64,000 bases of DNA from Pegoplata infirma (lineage: Eukaryota > Arthropoda > Insecta > Diptera > Anthomyiidae), in contig OY992537.1 of the NCBI GenBank assembly GCA_963921195.1, positions 64,096,400 to 64,160,399 of the forward strand. Reading direction: 5' to 3'. Positions within the stretch are counted from its first letter, which is position 1, and each line of letters begins with the position of its first letter. Positions 46,201-57,600 of the stretch are shown piece after piece. Made by a program: the position numbers and the translations under genes. The notes under the pieces were generated by a model, which had not been told where the DNA came from, did not search any database, and worked only from the letters and a program-made list of their open reading frames with translations.

Positions 46201-46942
46201 TTTATTAAAAAAAATTACTGGTTAGTTTAGTACTAGTTGTAATTATATGAAATATATGTATGTAAATTAATCTTAATATATTTCATTAAGGGGGCTTATA
46301 CCTTAAGAACTCTTATGAAATAACAATATTTGAACAGCTATAAACAAATATATAAAAATGTGATTGAAATTTTCTTTTTGTATTTGAAAGATATGTACAT
46401 CATTGTAGTATTTAAAAAAATATATAAATTTGTGGACTTTTGTACTACCAGGGTTGCCAGGGTTATCATTTCATTATGGGGTGTCTTTTTAAAAGGCCAA
46501 ATCAGCTGTCATGATACAGTAAACACGGGTGAATCGATTTTAGTTCTGTTAATTGTATTTTGTAGAGGATTAAAAAATCTAGTCCCTGACGTAGCCGGAT
46601 TTTTAAATTTTGGACTTTAGTAAAAAATATAAGACATTAAACTCAAAAAATTGAAAAATACATAAAAAAAATCGATTTTCTTTGGTTATAAAAAATGTAT
46701 AAAATAAAAAAGTTAAAAAAGATCTACGTCAGGGACTAGAGTTTTTAATTTTCTACAAACTGAGAAAAACAGATCCAAAATCGTTCCACCCGTTTTCGCT
46801 GTATCGTGGCAGACGATTTCGAATAATGGTTATGAGAAAAGAGCATTTAAATGATTGCTTTTGATTTTGTTTAACAAGCTGTAACTTTTTTATTTCTATT
46901 AATTTTTTTATAAAACTTTGCAGCATATAGACGAAAGTACAT
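46201..46942. other. Spacer with a ~400-bp inverted repeat
   Basis: Bases about 46450-46620 and 46715-46850 are inverted copies: 'aatctagtccctgacgtag' on the left, 'ctacgtcagggactagag' on the right, with 'gatacagtaaacacgggtg' and 'cacccgttttcgctgtatc' further out. Probably a fold-back element, but no target duplication was resolved. No gene. Confidence 0.5.
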
Positions 46943-47284
46943 CCCAGTTGGAAAATGTGTCACTGAGGAAAGTTCCACAGTGATTCCTTGAGGAAATGTC
47001 TTCAGGTTCTGACAAATCATAGGAAATCCTTGATGACATGTCCTAACATTGTCAGCACTGAATGTTTGCTTTAAGATTGTGGGCAATTCCTCTAAGACGT
47101 CTAAAAGGAAATGTCTTCAGAATAGCAGTATATTAAATTAGAATTTTAAATCTGGGAAACTCTTTAATTTACAAGAAAAAGATGGCAATATTATCGACTT
47201 AATTAAAATAAAATCAAAATCTAACAAGTAGAATAAAAGTAATAAATAGACAAACAATTTTAAAAATAAAGTTTGGAACAAGTG

Positions 47285-47345
47285 GTTAGGTGTGGGACTA
47301 ATAAACTGGAGGTTCCAGGTTCAAATCCAGTTGGGACTAAAAAAG
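47285..47345 (+). repeat. tRNA-like module (box A and box B)
   Basis: 'agtggttagg' in the box A position and 'ggttcaaatcc' in the box B position lie about 45 bp apart, with 'aaactggaggttcc' between them. The T-arm does not pair well, so it is a tRNA-derived relic or SINE head. A T6 run follows at about 47355. Confidence 0.45.
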
Positions 47346-47378
47346 GCGAAAAGTTTTTTCTAAATATGAGAAAGATAA

Positions 47379-48079
47379 CACCGCTCTACAAATCTTAGGT
47401 TTGTCGCTGCGTTTTGGATGAAACCAAAAAAAGTTGATAGGGTTTGGTGCCCCGATTCCAAAACGGTCACTCAAATTTTTCTATCACGTCACAATTTTGA
47501 GAAAATCGCGGTTAAAGTGTCAAAAAATGCCCATTTTGACCATTTTTGAACGCCTATAAAATAAGATTCTGACATGCAAATGACTTGGTATCAAGCTCAT
47601 TCGAAAGTGTGTAATTTTCTCTTTCAGACAAGATCAAATCTTTTCGAAATTTAATTTTCTAAAATGGTAAAGAAATCATTAGCCTCAAATGCTTTAAACC
47701 TAAAATTTACGTATGAATTTGTATGGAAGTTTGTTAAAAAACACTGTGTAAATAAACTAAATATTGAAAAAATGGAAGGTTCTTTGCTAATGATTTTTTT
47801 ATTATTTTAGAAAATTAAATTTTTAAAACATTTTATCTTATCTTTAAGAGAAAATTACAGGCTTTCGAATGAGCTTGATACCAAGTCATTTTCATGTCAG
47901 GATCTTATTTTATAAGCTTTTAAAAAGGGTCAAAAATGCCCTTTTCCGGCACTTCAACCGCGAGTTACTCAAAATCCTGACGTGATAGACAAATTTGGGC
48001 TCCGGATTTTTAATCAGCGCAACAGACACTATCAAAATCACTAACCAGAATCCAATACGCATTTTCTTGTTGAGCTGTG
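47379..48079. mobile_element. CACCGCTC/CACAGCTC-ended element, TAA target duplication, copy 2
   Basis: The ends are identical in kind to the 22979 copy (CACCGCTCTACAA; reverse complement CACAGCTCAACAA), flanked here by TAA. It has the same 701-702 bp length and the same internal order ('tttgtcgctgcgttttg', 'tatcacgtcacaatttt', 'agaatccaatacgcatttt'). Confidence 0.8.
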
Positions 48080-48361
48080 TAATTTATAAAGGAAAATGGA
48101 TAAAAGTAAAAACTAAAGGAAATACGAAAATTTTTTGTATTTTCGCATGACCTATGTCAGACATTTCCCCAAAGAAGTCTTAGGTGACATGTCCCCAGAA
48201 GGTCAGCCCTGACCACTGCTGACTTTGAGTGAGGACATTTTGAAAATTTGTATGAGACTGTCCTCAGCCCAGTACATAGAGATGTCTTGTGGATGTCAGG
48301 TGTGACTCTGACATGTCATCGCTCCGTCACTGAGGATGGCTCGAAGACGTTGCCAACTGGG

Positions 48362-49254
48362 ATATATTCGAAATATCATTAAAAAATTTTTTTCCTGCGA
48401 AACATTTTCATCCAAATTTTTTGTTCATCAAAATTTTTTTTTCATCAAAAAGATATTTTTCATACAAATTTGTTTTATCATATTTTTTTAAACAAAAATT
48501 TGACTTTTTCATCCAAAGTTTTGTTTTATCAACATTTTTTAAACAATTTTTTTTTCATCAAAACTTTAAATAAAAACGTTTCATCAATATTTTTGTTTTT
48601 CATAACTTTTTATGATTTTTTTTTTCAATTTTTTTTTTCACTAGAAAACTTTTTCAATATTTTTTTTTTATCAAAATTTTTTTCATTATAAATTTTTTTT
48701 TCATTAAATTTTTTTCACGAAAATTACTTTTTCACGAAAATTACTTTTTTTACAATCCTGAACTTGGACGAAATCTTAAGTTAATCCAAATTAAAAATTC
48801 TTTTTGTTGCTTTTTTGGTACGAAAGAAAATATAAAGAAAAAATAAATCACGCAAACTCACGCAAAAAAATCGATTCACTCACACACACTCACAATCACG
48901 TGAGTAAAATTTAATTTAGTCAATGTTTTCATCAAACATTTAGCTTTTATCTAAAACTTATTTTTTCGTCCAAAATTTGGGTCATCAAAAAATTTTTTCT
49001 CATGTACATTTTTTATCATATTTTTAGTATATCAAAAAAAAAATTTTTCTCATCAAAAGTTTTTTTTTGTTCAAAAACTTATTTCAATCAAAATTTTTTT
49101 TTACCAAACAAATTTTTTTCATCACCATTTTTTTTCAACAAAAAATTTTTTATGAACATTTTATCAACTTTTTTTTAGTATACAAAATTTCTTTTCTCAT
49201 CACCACCAATTTTTTTTTTTTTCATTTAAAACTTCTTTCTTCAAGTTTTTTAAG
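48362..49254 (-). repeat. GATG/A-rich arrays (reverse) around a GTGAGT fragment
   Basis: 'tttttcatcaaaatttttt' units occupy 48370-48755 and 48925-49250. Between them, 48765-48915 is a reverse fragment of the GTGAGTGA element ('gacgaaatcttaagttaat', 'cactcacacacactcac', 'cacgtgagtaaa'). Confidence 0.6.
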
Positions 49255-49430
49255 GGAAGCTTCTAGACCGATCCAATTTCGTCCATTTAAGAACTTTACC
49301 AGCCTGTGAGCACAAGGCGATATAGTGCCAAATTTCGTTTAGCAAGGACTGCAGTGTGCTTTCCACAGATAGACCGACAGACGAACATCACTAGAGTGTC
49401 TTAGATTCGATTTTGCTCATTTACTAAATT
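49255..49430 (+). mobile_element. DINE-like fragment, diverged
   Basis: 'cacaaggcgatatagtgcca', 'gatagaccgacagacgaaca' and 'agagtgtcttagattcgatt' follow the subfamily A order but are heavily changed. Confidence 0.5.
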
Positions 49431-50545
49431 TACAGCTCTTGGTTTGGACTGCATCGTACTTTCAGTTGATTGGCTTTTTTTTTCATTTTGTTGGCTTATT
49501 TTTGCTTTTTTTTTTTTTTCTTTTTTTATCCCTATTTCTGCTAATTTTTGAATTATTAGTTTATTTTAGTTTTTTTTTTTTAATTAAAGGTAACCAAAAA
49601 ATTTTATTAAAATTTTTATTTTTCCAAAACAACAAAATTCCAAAAAATTTCTAGGGTTACATATAAAAAAAATTTAAATGTCAATTCAATTTGAATACTT
49701 TTTTTCTTATAAAAAAATCCGATGGATTTAAGTTTTTTTTGAAACACCTAAAATTTTAAAGACAATCCTATAATATTGGACGTTTTTGAAGATATCCACT
49801 AAACGAAAGTTTTTAATATTTTCTGCTTATTTTGATGTTTTTTTCTAATTTTTTAAAAAAAAAAAAACTTTAAAAATTGTTTAAGTGCTTATTTTTGGTT
49901 TCCCTAATTATAAACATATTAATGCCAGTTTACAGAAGGCGAACACTACACACAAACGAAAATTTTGCATGTGTTTTGTTATTGTAACAACAACAAAATA
50001 CATGCAAAATTTCCGTTTTGTGTATCGTTCGCCTTCTGTAAAAAAATGCCACAAAAAGGTTAAGTTCGTAAATTGGATCAGGGGAAAAAATTGTATTCCT
50101 TCAAGAACTGAAACAACCGCTGGAAAGCCTGCATAATTTTTAGAAAAAAAATTAATAGAACTCAAAAGATCTCACTTACAATTGGAGAGTATTCGAATGA
50201 AAATGTTTTAGCCATAATTTCTGAACATTCTCAAATCGTTCCTTCATTATTTTGCTTACAAATATTTCCATCTAACATAAATTACCAACAACACAAAAGA
50301 GATATATGGATGGTAATAAACAAAACTGTGCCAACAAAAAGAAAAATGTTTTATTGTGTGATTGCCGGAGTTATAAAATGAAAAACGTATGGTTCATTGA
50401 AGTTACAACAGTAAATCCAGTACAACTCACAAACAGCATAAAGAGTAATAAAATTGTTTTTCTTTTTTAAAAGAAAATTTTAAAAACTAATATTTTATGC
50501 ACATTTAACATCAAAGTAACGTACTAAAATGTATTTTGGAAATTT
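49431..50545. other. AT-rich stretch with a 127-bp hairpin and a DINE-like fragment
   Basis: Bases 49922-50048 form a hairpin: 'tacagaaggcgaacactaca' and 'attttgcatgt' are mirrored by 'acatgcaaaat' and 'gttcgccttctgta'. Directly after it, 50049-50130 ('ggttaagttcgtaaattgg', 'ccttcaagaactgaaacaac') matches part of the 1991 repeat in reverse (near 2215-2290). No gene is supported. Confidence 0.5.
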
Positions 50546-51879
50546 TTAAAAATCTAATAAAAGAACAAAGATTAAATGAAAAGCTACCAGGATAGTGTAA
50601 AGTTTCATACAACATTTTAATAAACTTAACCTCTTACATTTTGCAGAGCACTTATAAAAAAAAATGTGTTTCGGAAATTTCAGAATTGAAAAGTTACTGT
50701 AAAAAAATTTAGTAAAAAGCAATGTCATGCAAAAATTGCTTAATTTTACCATGTTTGACTACGCCTATATCGCCCATTTTTCCGAAAACCTAAAACTTTT
50801 GTTACACGATTTGTGGCAATAAGCCAACATTTTTCGTGGTACATTTGAAATAAAAATTTCCATATGTAAGACTAGGCGTATGTGCAATATTAAACAATAA
50901 ATATTACTCATACGCAAGAGTATATTAAATTCAAGTTACTGTCATACATGGTATACTAAAGCGTATGAGTAACATTTTAATATTCCTAAAATAAACTGTG
51001 CTACACCAAAAAAATACAATTAACCAACACTATTTGTCAATATAACACACTAAAAATTCCAAAATGAAAACTATTTTAACAACTTGTTCTTAATGTTTAC
51101 TTATAATGGTAAAACTACCAAAAAAAAATAACCTCCATAAAAATGAAATAACTTTAAAAAAATACATTCTTAAGCAAACAAAAAAAAATATATATAAAAA
51201 AAACTGCAATAAAAAGAATCTCAAATTAAACCAACAAAAAAAAATGTTTATTATAATATGAACGAACAACTTAAGCATAAATTTGTGTTACATTAAAAAA
51301 AAAGTTTGCAGACAACAAAATTATGTTTTTGGAGAGTAAAAGAAAAAAAAAAGTTATAAAAAAAAGTACTTAAATAAACATAAACTTAATATTGACGCAT
51401 ACTTAGGAGTTAAAGTTTTTCTTGGCATCACTCTCTTTGCTCTATACCGCACAACACAATTCATATAACGCAATGCAATGCAATCAACCTCTTCTTAACG
51501 AGTCACTCACCCAAAGTCAACCAGCTAACTTTACTGAATCTCTAGGAATATGGCATTGGGGCGGGTGGTGTAACATGAAATAACCAGATTCTTCTTTGGA
51601 ATGGAAAATCTTTAGTAGTAAACTTTCAAAAACTATTTTGCATAATTTGTATTTATTTTATTTTTTTTTTTTTAAATAAACGCGAAATTGCATGATTTTC
51701 TTTATATGTGTAGTTATTGCTATGAAATGCAGGGAGACACAAATTGGGGACTACTTGAAGTTTAAGGAAAATATGATAGCACTTTTTAAATTGTCTTTGC
51801 CGAATGCAGAAAAAAACTCCACACTTTGTTTTTTTTTTTTTTAATTTTCTTCAATTTTTTTTTTACTTTTCTGAATATT
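50546..51879. other. Least repetitive stretch of the window; no supported gene
   Basis: I see no matches to the repeat families here apart from a short inverted pair, 'ttactcatacgc' (50905) and 'gcgtatgagtaa' (50960). Open frames are short and compositionally AT-driven. If unique genomic sequence exists in this window it is most likely here and in 61377-61983. Confidence 0.4.
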
Positions 51880-52349
51880 CTTCTTCCTTTAACATGACAA
51901 TGTTTTTGGGCTGGTGTCTCATTTTAAAAAAGTTACAGGACGCCACCTCAGTTTGGCTAACAATTAACGAAAAAGAAAACAAGAATTACTATTTTCATTT
52001 TCTTAAAACCAAAAATTGTAATAACTTGGGTTTGTTACTTGGATAATAATTCACCTCGTGGTGAAAAAAAGTAACATAATTATTTTTCTACAAAAAAAAA
52101 AAATTGTTCATCAAAATTTTTTTCGTAATTTTTTTTTCAAAAATTTTTTTTTTTTTTTTCATAAAATTTTTTTTTTCACCAATTTTTTTTTTTCATAAAT
52201 TTTTTTTTTTCATCAAACTTTTTTTTCATCAAATTTTTTTTTTTTTCATCAAACTTTTTTTTTCATCAAAAATTTTTTCATCAAAATTTTTTTTCATAAA
52301 TATTTTTTTGTTTTTTCATAAATTTTTTTTTTCATTAATTTCATGACAT
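51880..52349 (-). repeat. Composite 3' module plus array, reverse
   Basis: The 3' module at 51890-52085 ('gggctggtgtctcattttaa', 'acaggacgccacctcagttt', 'ataattcacctcgtggtga') lacks the CACCAGCTGGTG half. It is followed by a reverse GATG/A array (52086-52349). Confidence 0.75.
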
Positions 52350-53019
52350 TTTTTTTACTTTTCTGAATATTTTTCTTCTTTTAACATGACAATGTTTTTA
52401 GGTTGGTGTCTCATTTTAAAAAAGTTACAGGACGCCACCTCAGTTTGGCTAACAATTAACGAAAAAGAAACCAAAAATTTTAATAACTTGGGTTTGTAAC
52501 TTGGATAATAATTCACCTCGTGGTGAAAAACCCGTTTTTCACCAGCTGGTGAAAAAAGTAACATAATTATTTTTCTACAAAAAAAAAAATTTTGTTCATC
52601 AAAATTTTTTTCATAAATTTTTTTTTTATCAAATTTTTTTTCACAAATTTTTTTTTTCATAATTTTTTTTTTTTTCATCAAACTTTTTTTCATCATTTTT
52701 TTTTTTTTTTCATAAATTTTTTTTTTTTTCATCAAAAATTTTTTTTTCATCAAAATTTTTTTTCATAAATTTTTTTGTTTTTCATCAAATTTTTTTTTTT
52801 TTTTCATTAATTTCATGAATTTTTTTTTTTTTCATAAATTTTTTTTTTTTCATAATATTTTTTTATCATATTTATTTTCATCAATTTTTTTCTCACAAAA
52901 AAAAGTTTCATATTTTTTTTCATCAATTTTTTTTTTCCACCAAAAAAATTTTCTTTTCATCAAAAAAATATATCAAAAATTTTTTTTATCATAAAAATTT
53001 TCCATTTGTTTATCAAATG
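52350..53019 (-). repeat. Second composite 3' module plus array, reverse
   Basis: The module at 52365-52565 repeats the same words as the copy 470 bp to the left ('aggttggtgtctcattttaa', 'acaggacgccacctcagttt') and retains 'caccagctggtg'. The array continues to about 53010. The pair is a tandem duplication of module plus array. Confidence 0.75.
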
Positions 53020-53119
53020 TACATAAAACAAGTGGGAGTGTTATATTCTTTGGTGCCGAATCTTTCATACTCTCCAAAATGTAAAAACACTTTTTTGCAC
53101 TTATTTTTTCACTCACTTA

Positions 53120-53934
53120 CACTCAAAATATTTTGTAGGCAAAAACAAACGAAAAACACACTTAAAACTAGTGAATAAACAATTGAAAACCATCCCAGTA
53201 ATTATTCATTAGTTTTAACAAACATCAACATTTATTTTTTACTGTTGACAAAATTTTCTAAAATAAATAACATAAAACATTAAAAAATTACGGTTTCTTC
53301 ATTCTTTTTTACCAACAAATTCAAAAAAAATAAACTACGAAAACATTAAAAATTAATGATAGTTCTGTTATTTTTACCAACAAATTCCAAAAAAATAACC
53401 TACAAAAACAATAAAAATTATTGATTTCGTAGGTTATTTTTTTTCAATTTTTTATTGAAATATTTTTTTAAAAATTTTTAATAAAATTTTGGGGAGACGA
53501 ACCCGCAATCAACTACATTCTGGCCAGACACTCTACCCATCGTGCCAAAGTCACTTGATACAAACATGTTTTTATATTTCTATAAATATTTTTTTGAATT
53601 TTTTTTTCTACAAAAAAATAACTGACTTGTGTAGGTAAAAACTAATGATATTTCCTTAAAAAATACCAACAATTTAAAAAAAAATTACTTACACAAATCA
53701 TTAAAAATTTAAAGAATAATCAGTAGTTTTTACTTACAGAACAAAAATTAATGACTTTAAAAATTAAATGCTAATGAAAGACTATATTTTTTAGTGTGTT
53801 ATTTTTGATACAAAGGACAGAAGTAGTCATTAATAAAAACTGAACATCAAACAAATGTTTTTTCTTTTAAAAACGACTAAACGGATTTTTTTTTAAATAA
53901 ACTACAAGCAGTTAATGACATAATTTTTTAAGTG
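53120..53934. mobile_element. CAC-ended MITE with tRNA-like module, TA target duplication
   Basis: The ends CACTCAAAATATT and the reverse complement of AATTTTTTAAGTG are flanked by TA. The empty site is the intact 'cacttacgaaatg' of subfamily B. The interior has 'aattaatgatagtt'-like and 'accaacaaattc' repeats and a tRNA-like module on the minus strand. Confidence 0.75.
53497..53560 (-). repeat. tRNA-like module (minus strand)
   Basis: On the minus strand, 'ttggcacgatgggtagagtg' holds a box A pattern and 'gattgcgggttcgtctcc' a box B pattern, about 45 bp apart. An AT-rich, T-containing tract follows. Stem pairing is poor, so this is a tRNA-derived relic. Confidence 0.5.
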
Positions 53935-54018
53935 TACGAAATGTACAGCTCTTTTGGTTTTTTAATGGGGTCCTCGACTGATATTTCAATTCGTTTTGCA
54001 TGGAATAGCAAAGTACTA

Positions 54019-54513
54019 CAGTAGAACCTGGTTATAACGAACTCCGAGGGACCAGTAAAAATAGTTCGTTATAAGCGAAGTTCGCTATAAGCGGGGTATA
54101 TTTTTTATCAACCTAGTTTTATATCCAAAAAAATAGATCCAATTTTGTTTAATTTGATGTTTTTTTCGTAAAAAAAAATATTTATTGAGAAGAAATCATC
54201 AAAATATAAATAAATTTGATCAAAATTATAATATAAACCCAAACATTACAACCTTTTGTTAGTTTGATAAACATGATTGCCACACATTAAAAAATATTTA
54301 TGGGAGTTCGTTATAAAAAGGTAAATATACATGAAATTATATTTGTGGGACCATTATAAGCAGTTCGTTTTAACCGAGGATTCGTTATAACCGAGTTCGT
54401 TATAAAAGAAGTATTTTGTGTGAAAATTGATGCTAAAACGTCGGGACTTTAGAATTAGTTCGTTATAACCGAGAATTCGTTATAACCGAGTTCGTTATAA
54501 CCGAGTTTGACTG
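54019..54513. mobile_element. pogo/Tigger-like MITE, TA target duplication
   Basis: It begins CAGTAGAACCTGGTTATAAC and ends 'gttataaccgagtttgactg', with TA on both sides. Several 'agttcgttataa' units lie inside both termini. The CAGT...AACC terminus with TATAAC repeats is typical of pogo/Tigger-type MITEs. There is no transposase. Confidence 0.8.
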
Positions 54514-54642
54514 TATAACATTCTTTTTTCTAAAAAAAACTTTAGGTTAGGTTAGGTTGTAAGTGGCTGCTGACGTTTTACGTCAATACACGTAGACTCT
54601 GAGGTCCATTGTGATACCACGGGATCGTAATAGGTTTCCCTA

Positions 54643-57600
54643 CTAGTCCCTGTCGTTAAACCAGTTTGAGCTTCTTATGAAACTCCTTAGATGTTGTATT
54701 TTGACATCCGACAAATCAGAAAGATCGTACAGCTCCCTAGATCCCAGTGAAGCAAGTCGCTGACCAGAAAGTGCCGGGCAATGGCAAATAAAGTGTTCGA
54801 TAGTTTCCAACTCCTCTTCATCCATGCAACTTCGGCAAAAGTCATTCGACGGCACATTTAACCGCTCTGCGTGCTTCCCTATAAGACAGTGTCCGGTAAT
54901 TATAGAAACCACCGTCGAAATCTCTCCTCTTGGAAGCGATATCAGCTCACTTGTGCGCCCCTGATTAAGAGAAGGCCAAATCAGTCGTGTTGTCTCACAC
55001 GTCCATCCATTTGCCCATCTTTGATTAGTCTCCGTCGCAGAACAAAGCCGTAGGTTTTGCTTGCAAGTTTCTAGAGGCATACCAACACATTCCAATTCTG
55101 TTGGAACCTGTAAGGTAGTTCCTAGTCTTGCAAGCTCATCGGCTTTGCAATTCCCTGGAATGTCTCTGTGCCCTGGGACCCATATGAGTCGTATGTTAAA
55201 CTGCTTGGCCATCTCATTTAAAGACGTGCGGCAGTTAAGGGCAGATCTTGTTTTCAGAAACATTGAATCCAGGGACTTGACCGCGGCTTGACTGTCAGTA
55301 TAGATGTTGACTGCGGTTGTAGACAAGACATTGCAGCTCAACCAGTCAGCCACTTCCTTTATTGCCAGCATCTCTGCCTGGTAAACACTGCAATGATCTG
55401 GCAATCTACGAGCCAGGCTCAATCCAAGCTCTTCCGAATAGACCCCAAAGCCCACTTGTTCGTGCAGCCTCGAACCATCTGTGTAAAAATTTATGGTAGC
55501 TCCACTACCCGGAGTATCCCCCATCCAAGACTCCCTGGATGGTATCATAGTGGTAAAGTGGCGCTCAAAGAGGCTCAAAGAGGGAGCACAGTCCACATTT
55601 TGTGGTATTGTTATCTTTTTCAAGATCGCGCTATGGCCACAATCACTGCTCCTCCATTGCAGCGTGCTATTAAGTCGAATTGCCGACGCAGCCGCATACT
55701 GCCTACCCAATATGTCCAAGGGTATCAGGTGAAGGAGGATTTCTAATGCAGCCGTAGGTGTAGTACGAAGAGCACCAGTGATGCACATTGACGCCATTCT
55801 CTGTACCTTCGTGATAAAGACAAAGTTCGCTTTTGTTTCCAAAGCAGGCCACCAGACAATGATTCCATACAGCAAAATTGGACGCACCACTGCTGTATAG
55901 ATCCAATGAACGACTTGAGGGCTAAAACCCCATCGTTTTCCAATGGCCCTTTTACAGGAATACAAAGCAATCGTTGCTTTTCTCACCCGTTCCTCAATAT
56001 TACGCCTGAAATTCAGCTTCCTATCTAGAAATACTCCAAGATACTTGGCTCCATCTGAGAAGGTGATTTCAGTACCGTCCAGAGAAATAGGATCAAAAGC
56101 AGGAATCTTATTTTTCCTTGTAAACAAAACAAGCTCTGTTTTACTGGGATTAACTCCTAGACCACAGTCTCTTGCCCATTTAGACAGATCTTTCAGAGAA
56201 CCCTGAAGAATGTCCCGCAATGTTGGCAGATGCTTCCCCTTTACCGCTATCGCGACATCGTCAGCATATGCGATAACATGACAACCACGTGCTTCTAGAG
56301 ATAGTAGCATTGAATTCAGTGCCAGGTTCCAAAGAAGCGGCGAAAGAACACCTCCTTGTGGTGTGCCCCTATTGACAAATCGAGATATGACAGACGCTCC
56401 CAATTCAGACGTTATACGTCTATTGGCAAGTAGGTTTTCCACCATTAAAACGATTTCACGCTTTACTCCCAGACCAGACAATGCCAATATTATCGATTCT
56501 GGAATGACATTATTAAAAGCCCCCTCAATATCAAGAAAGGCCACCATAGTGTACTCCTTTACCGAAAGCGATCTCTCGATGGTACCAACGAGCTCATGAA
56601 GAGCTGTTTCCGTTGATCGTCCCTTGCTGTATGCATGTTGCTTTGTCGAAAGCAACCTCGGGTCAATCACTCTACGCAAATATGAGTCTATCATTCGTTC
56701 CATTGTCTTTAACAAAAAAGAAGACAGACTAATTGGTCTGAAATCCTTCGGAGCTGTGTGGGAACTTTTCCCAGCCTTCGGGATAAATACGACTCTGGTA
56801 TTCCTCCATTTTAAAGGAATATACGACCAGTTGATGCATGCTGTGTATAGATTATACAGCAACGGGGCTATATAGTCCAACACTTGCTGCAACTCAGCCG
56901 GAATTATACCATCAGGTCCCGGGGATTTATAGGGCCTGAAGCTTTTTATCGCCCAGATTAATGTTGGCATATTTATTATTTCCGAAGCAATTTCAGATGC
57001 TTGGGCGTCAGAACGTTCCAAAGCTTGAAACGGCGTCATGGAATTGCCCGGAAAATGCGTGTTTAAAAGGAGATCCAGCGACTCTCCACTGGAGGAAGAC
57101 CACACCCCATTAGGATCTTTCAGGTATCCTAGGGTGCAAGGAGAAGAAGCCAGAACCTTGCGCAGCCTGGATGCCTCAGAAACGTCTTCTATGTTTCCAC
57201 AGAAGTTTTTCCAAGAATCACATTTTGCATTTCTGATCATCTTTTTATAACTCTTAAGTTGCAGCCTGTATGCAGACCAGTCCTCGTCCGCTCTTGAAAA
57301 TTTAGCCTTATTAAAGATCTTTCTGCAGGAATCTCTGCTCGTCTGCAACTCAATTGACCACCAAGGTGGCTTTTTTTTCCCTCTAGGCTTTGCAGAAGGG
57401 CAAGACGCATCCAGGCACCTATTACAAACATTTGTTATATGGTCAACCAGACAGTCAATTTCCGCTAAACTATGCGGTTCAGATAGGGGTACTTCATCCA
57501 AAAGCAAAGAAAAAGTCTCCCTATATTTCACCCAGTTTGTTCTTCTTAGATTTCTAGAGACTGTCTCAACCGGGGCACGCTCCCTGAGTAAAAACTCAAT

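Larger units (their letters stand above)
46943..48361. mobile_element. CCCAG-ended element with tRNA-like module, AT target duplication
   Basis: The left end is CCCAGTTGGAAAATGTGTCACTGAGGA (positions 46943-46969, split here: CCCAGTTGG then GTCACTGAGGA) and the right end in reverse complement begins CCCAGTTGGCAACG. AT flanks both sides. Both subterminal regions repeat 'gaggaaatgtcttcag'-like words. Nested inside are a tRNA-like unit (47285-47345) and the CACCGCTC element (47379-48079). Confidence 0.65.

Noticed and set aside
54871..57250. Many plus-strand frames across the LINE
   Set aside because: They are antisense shadows of the intact ORF2 on the minus strand.
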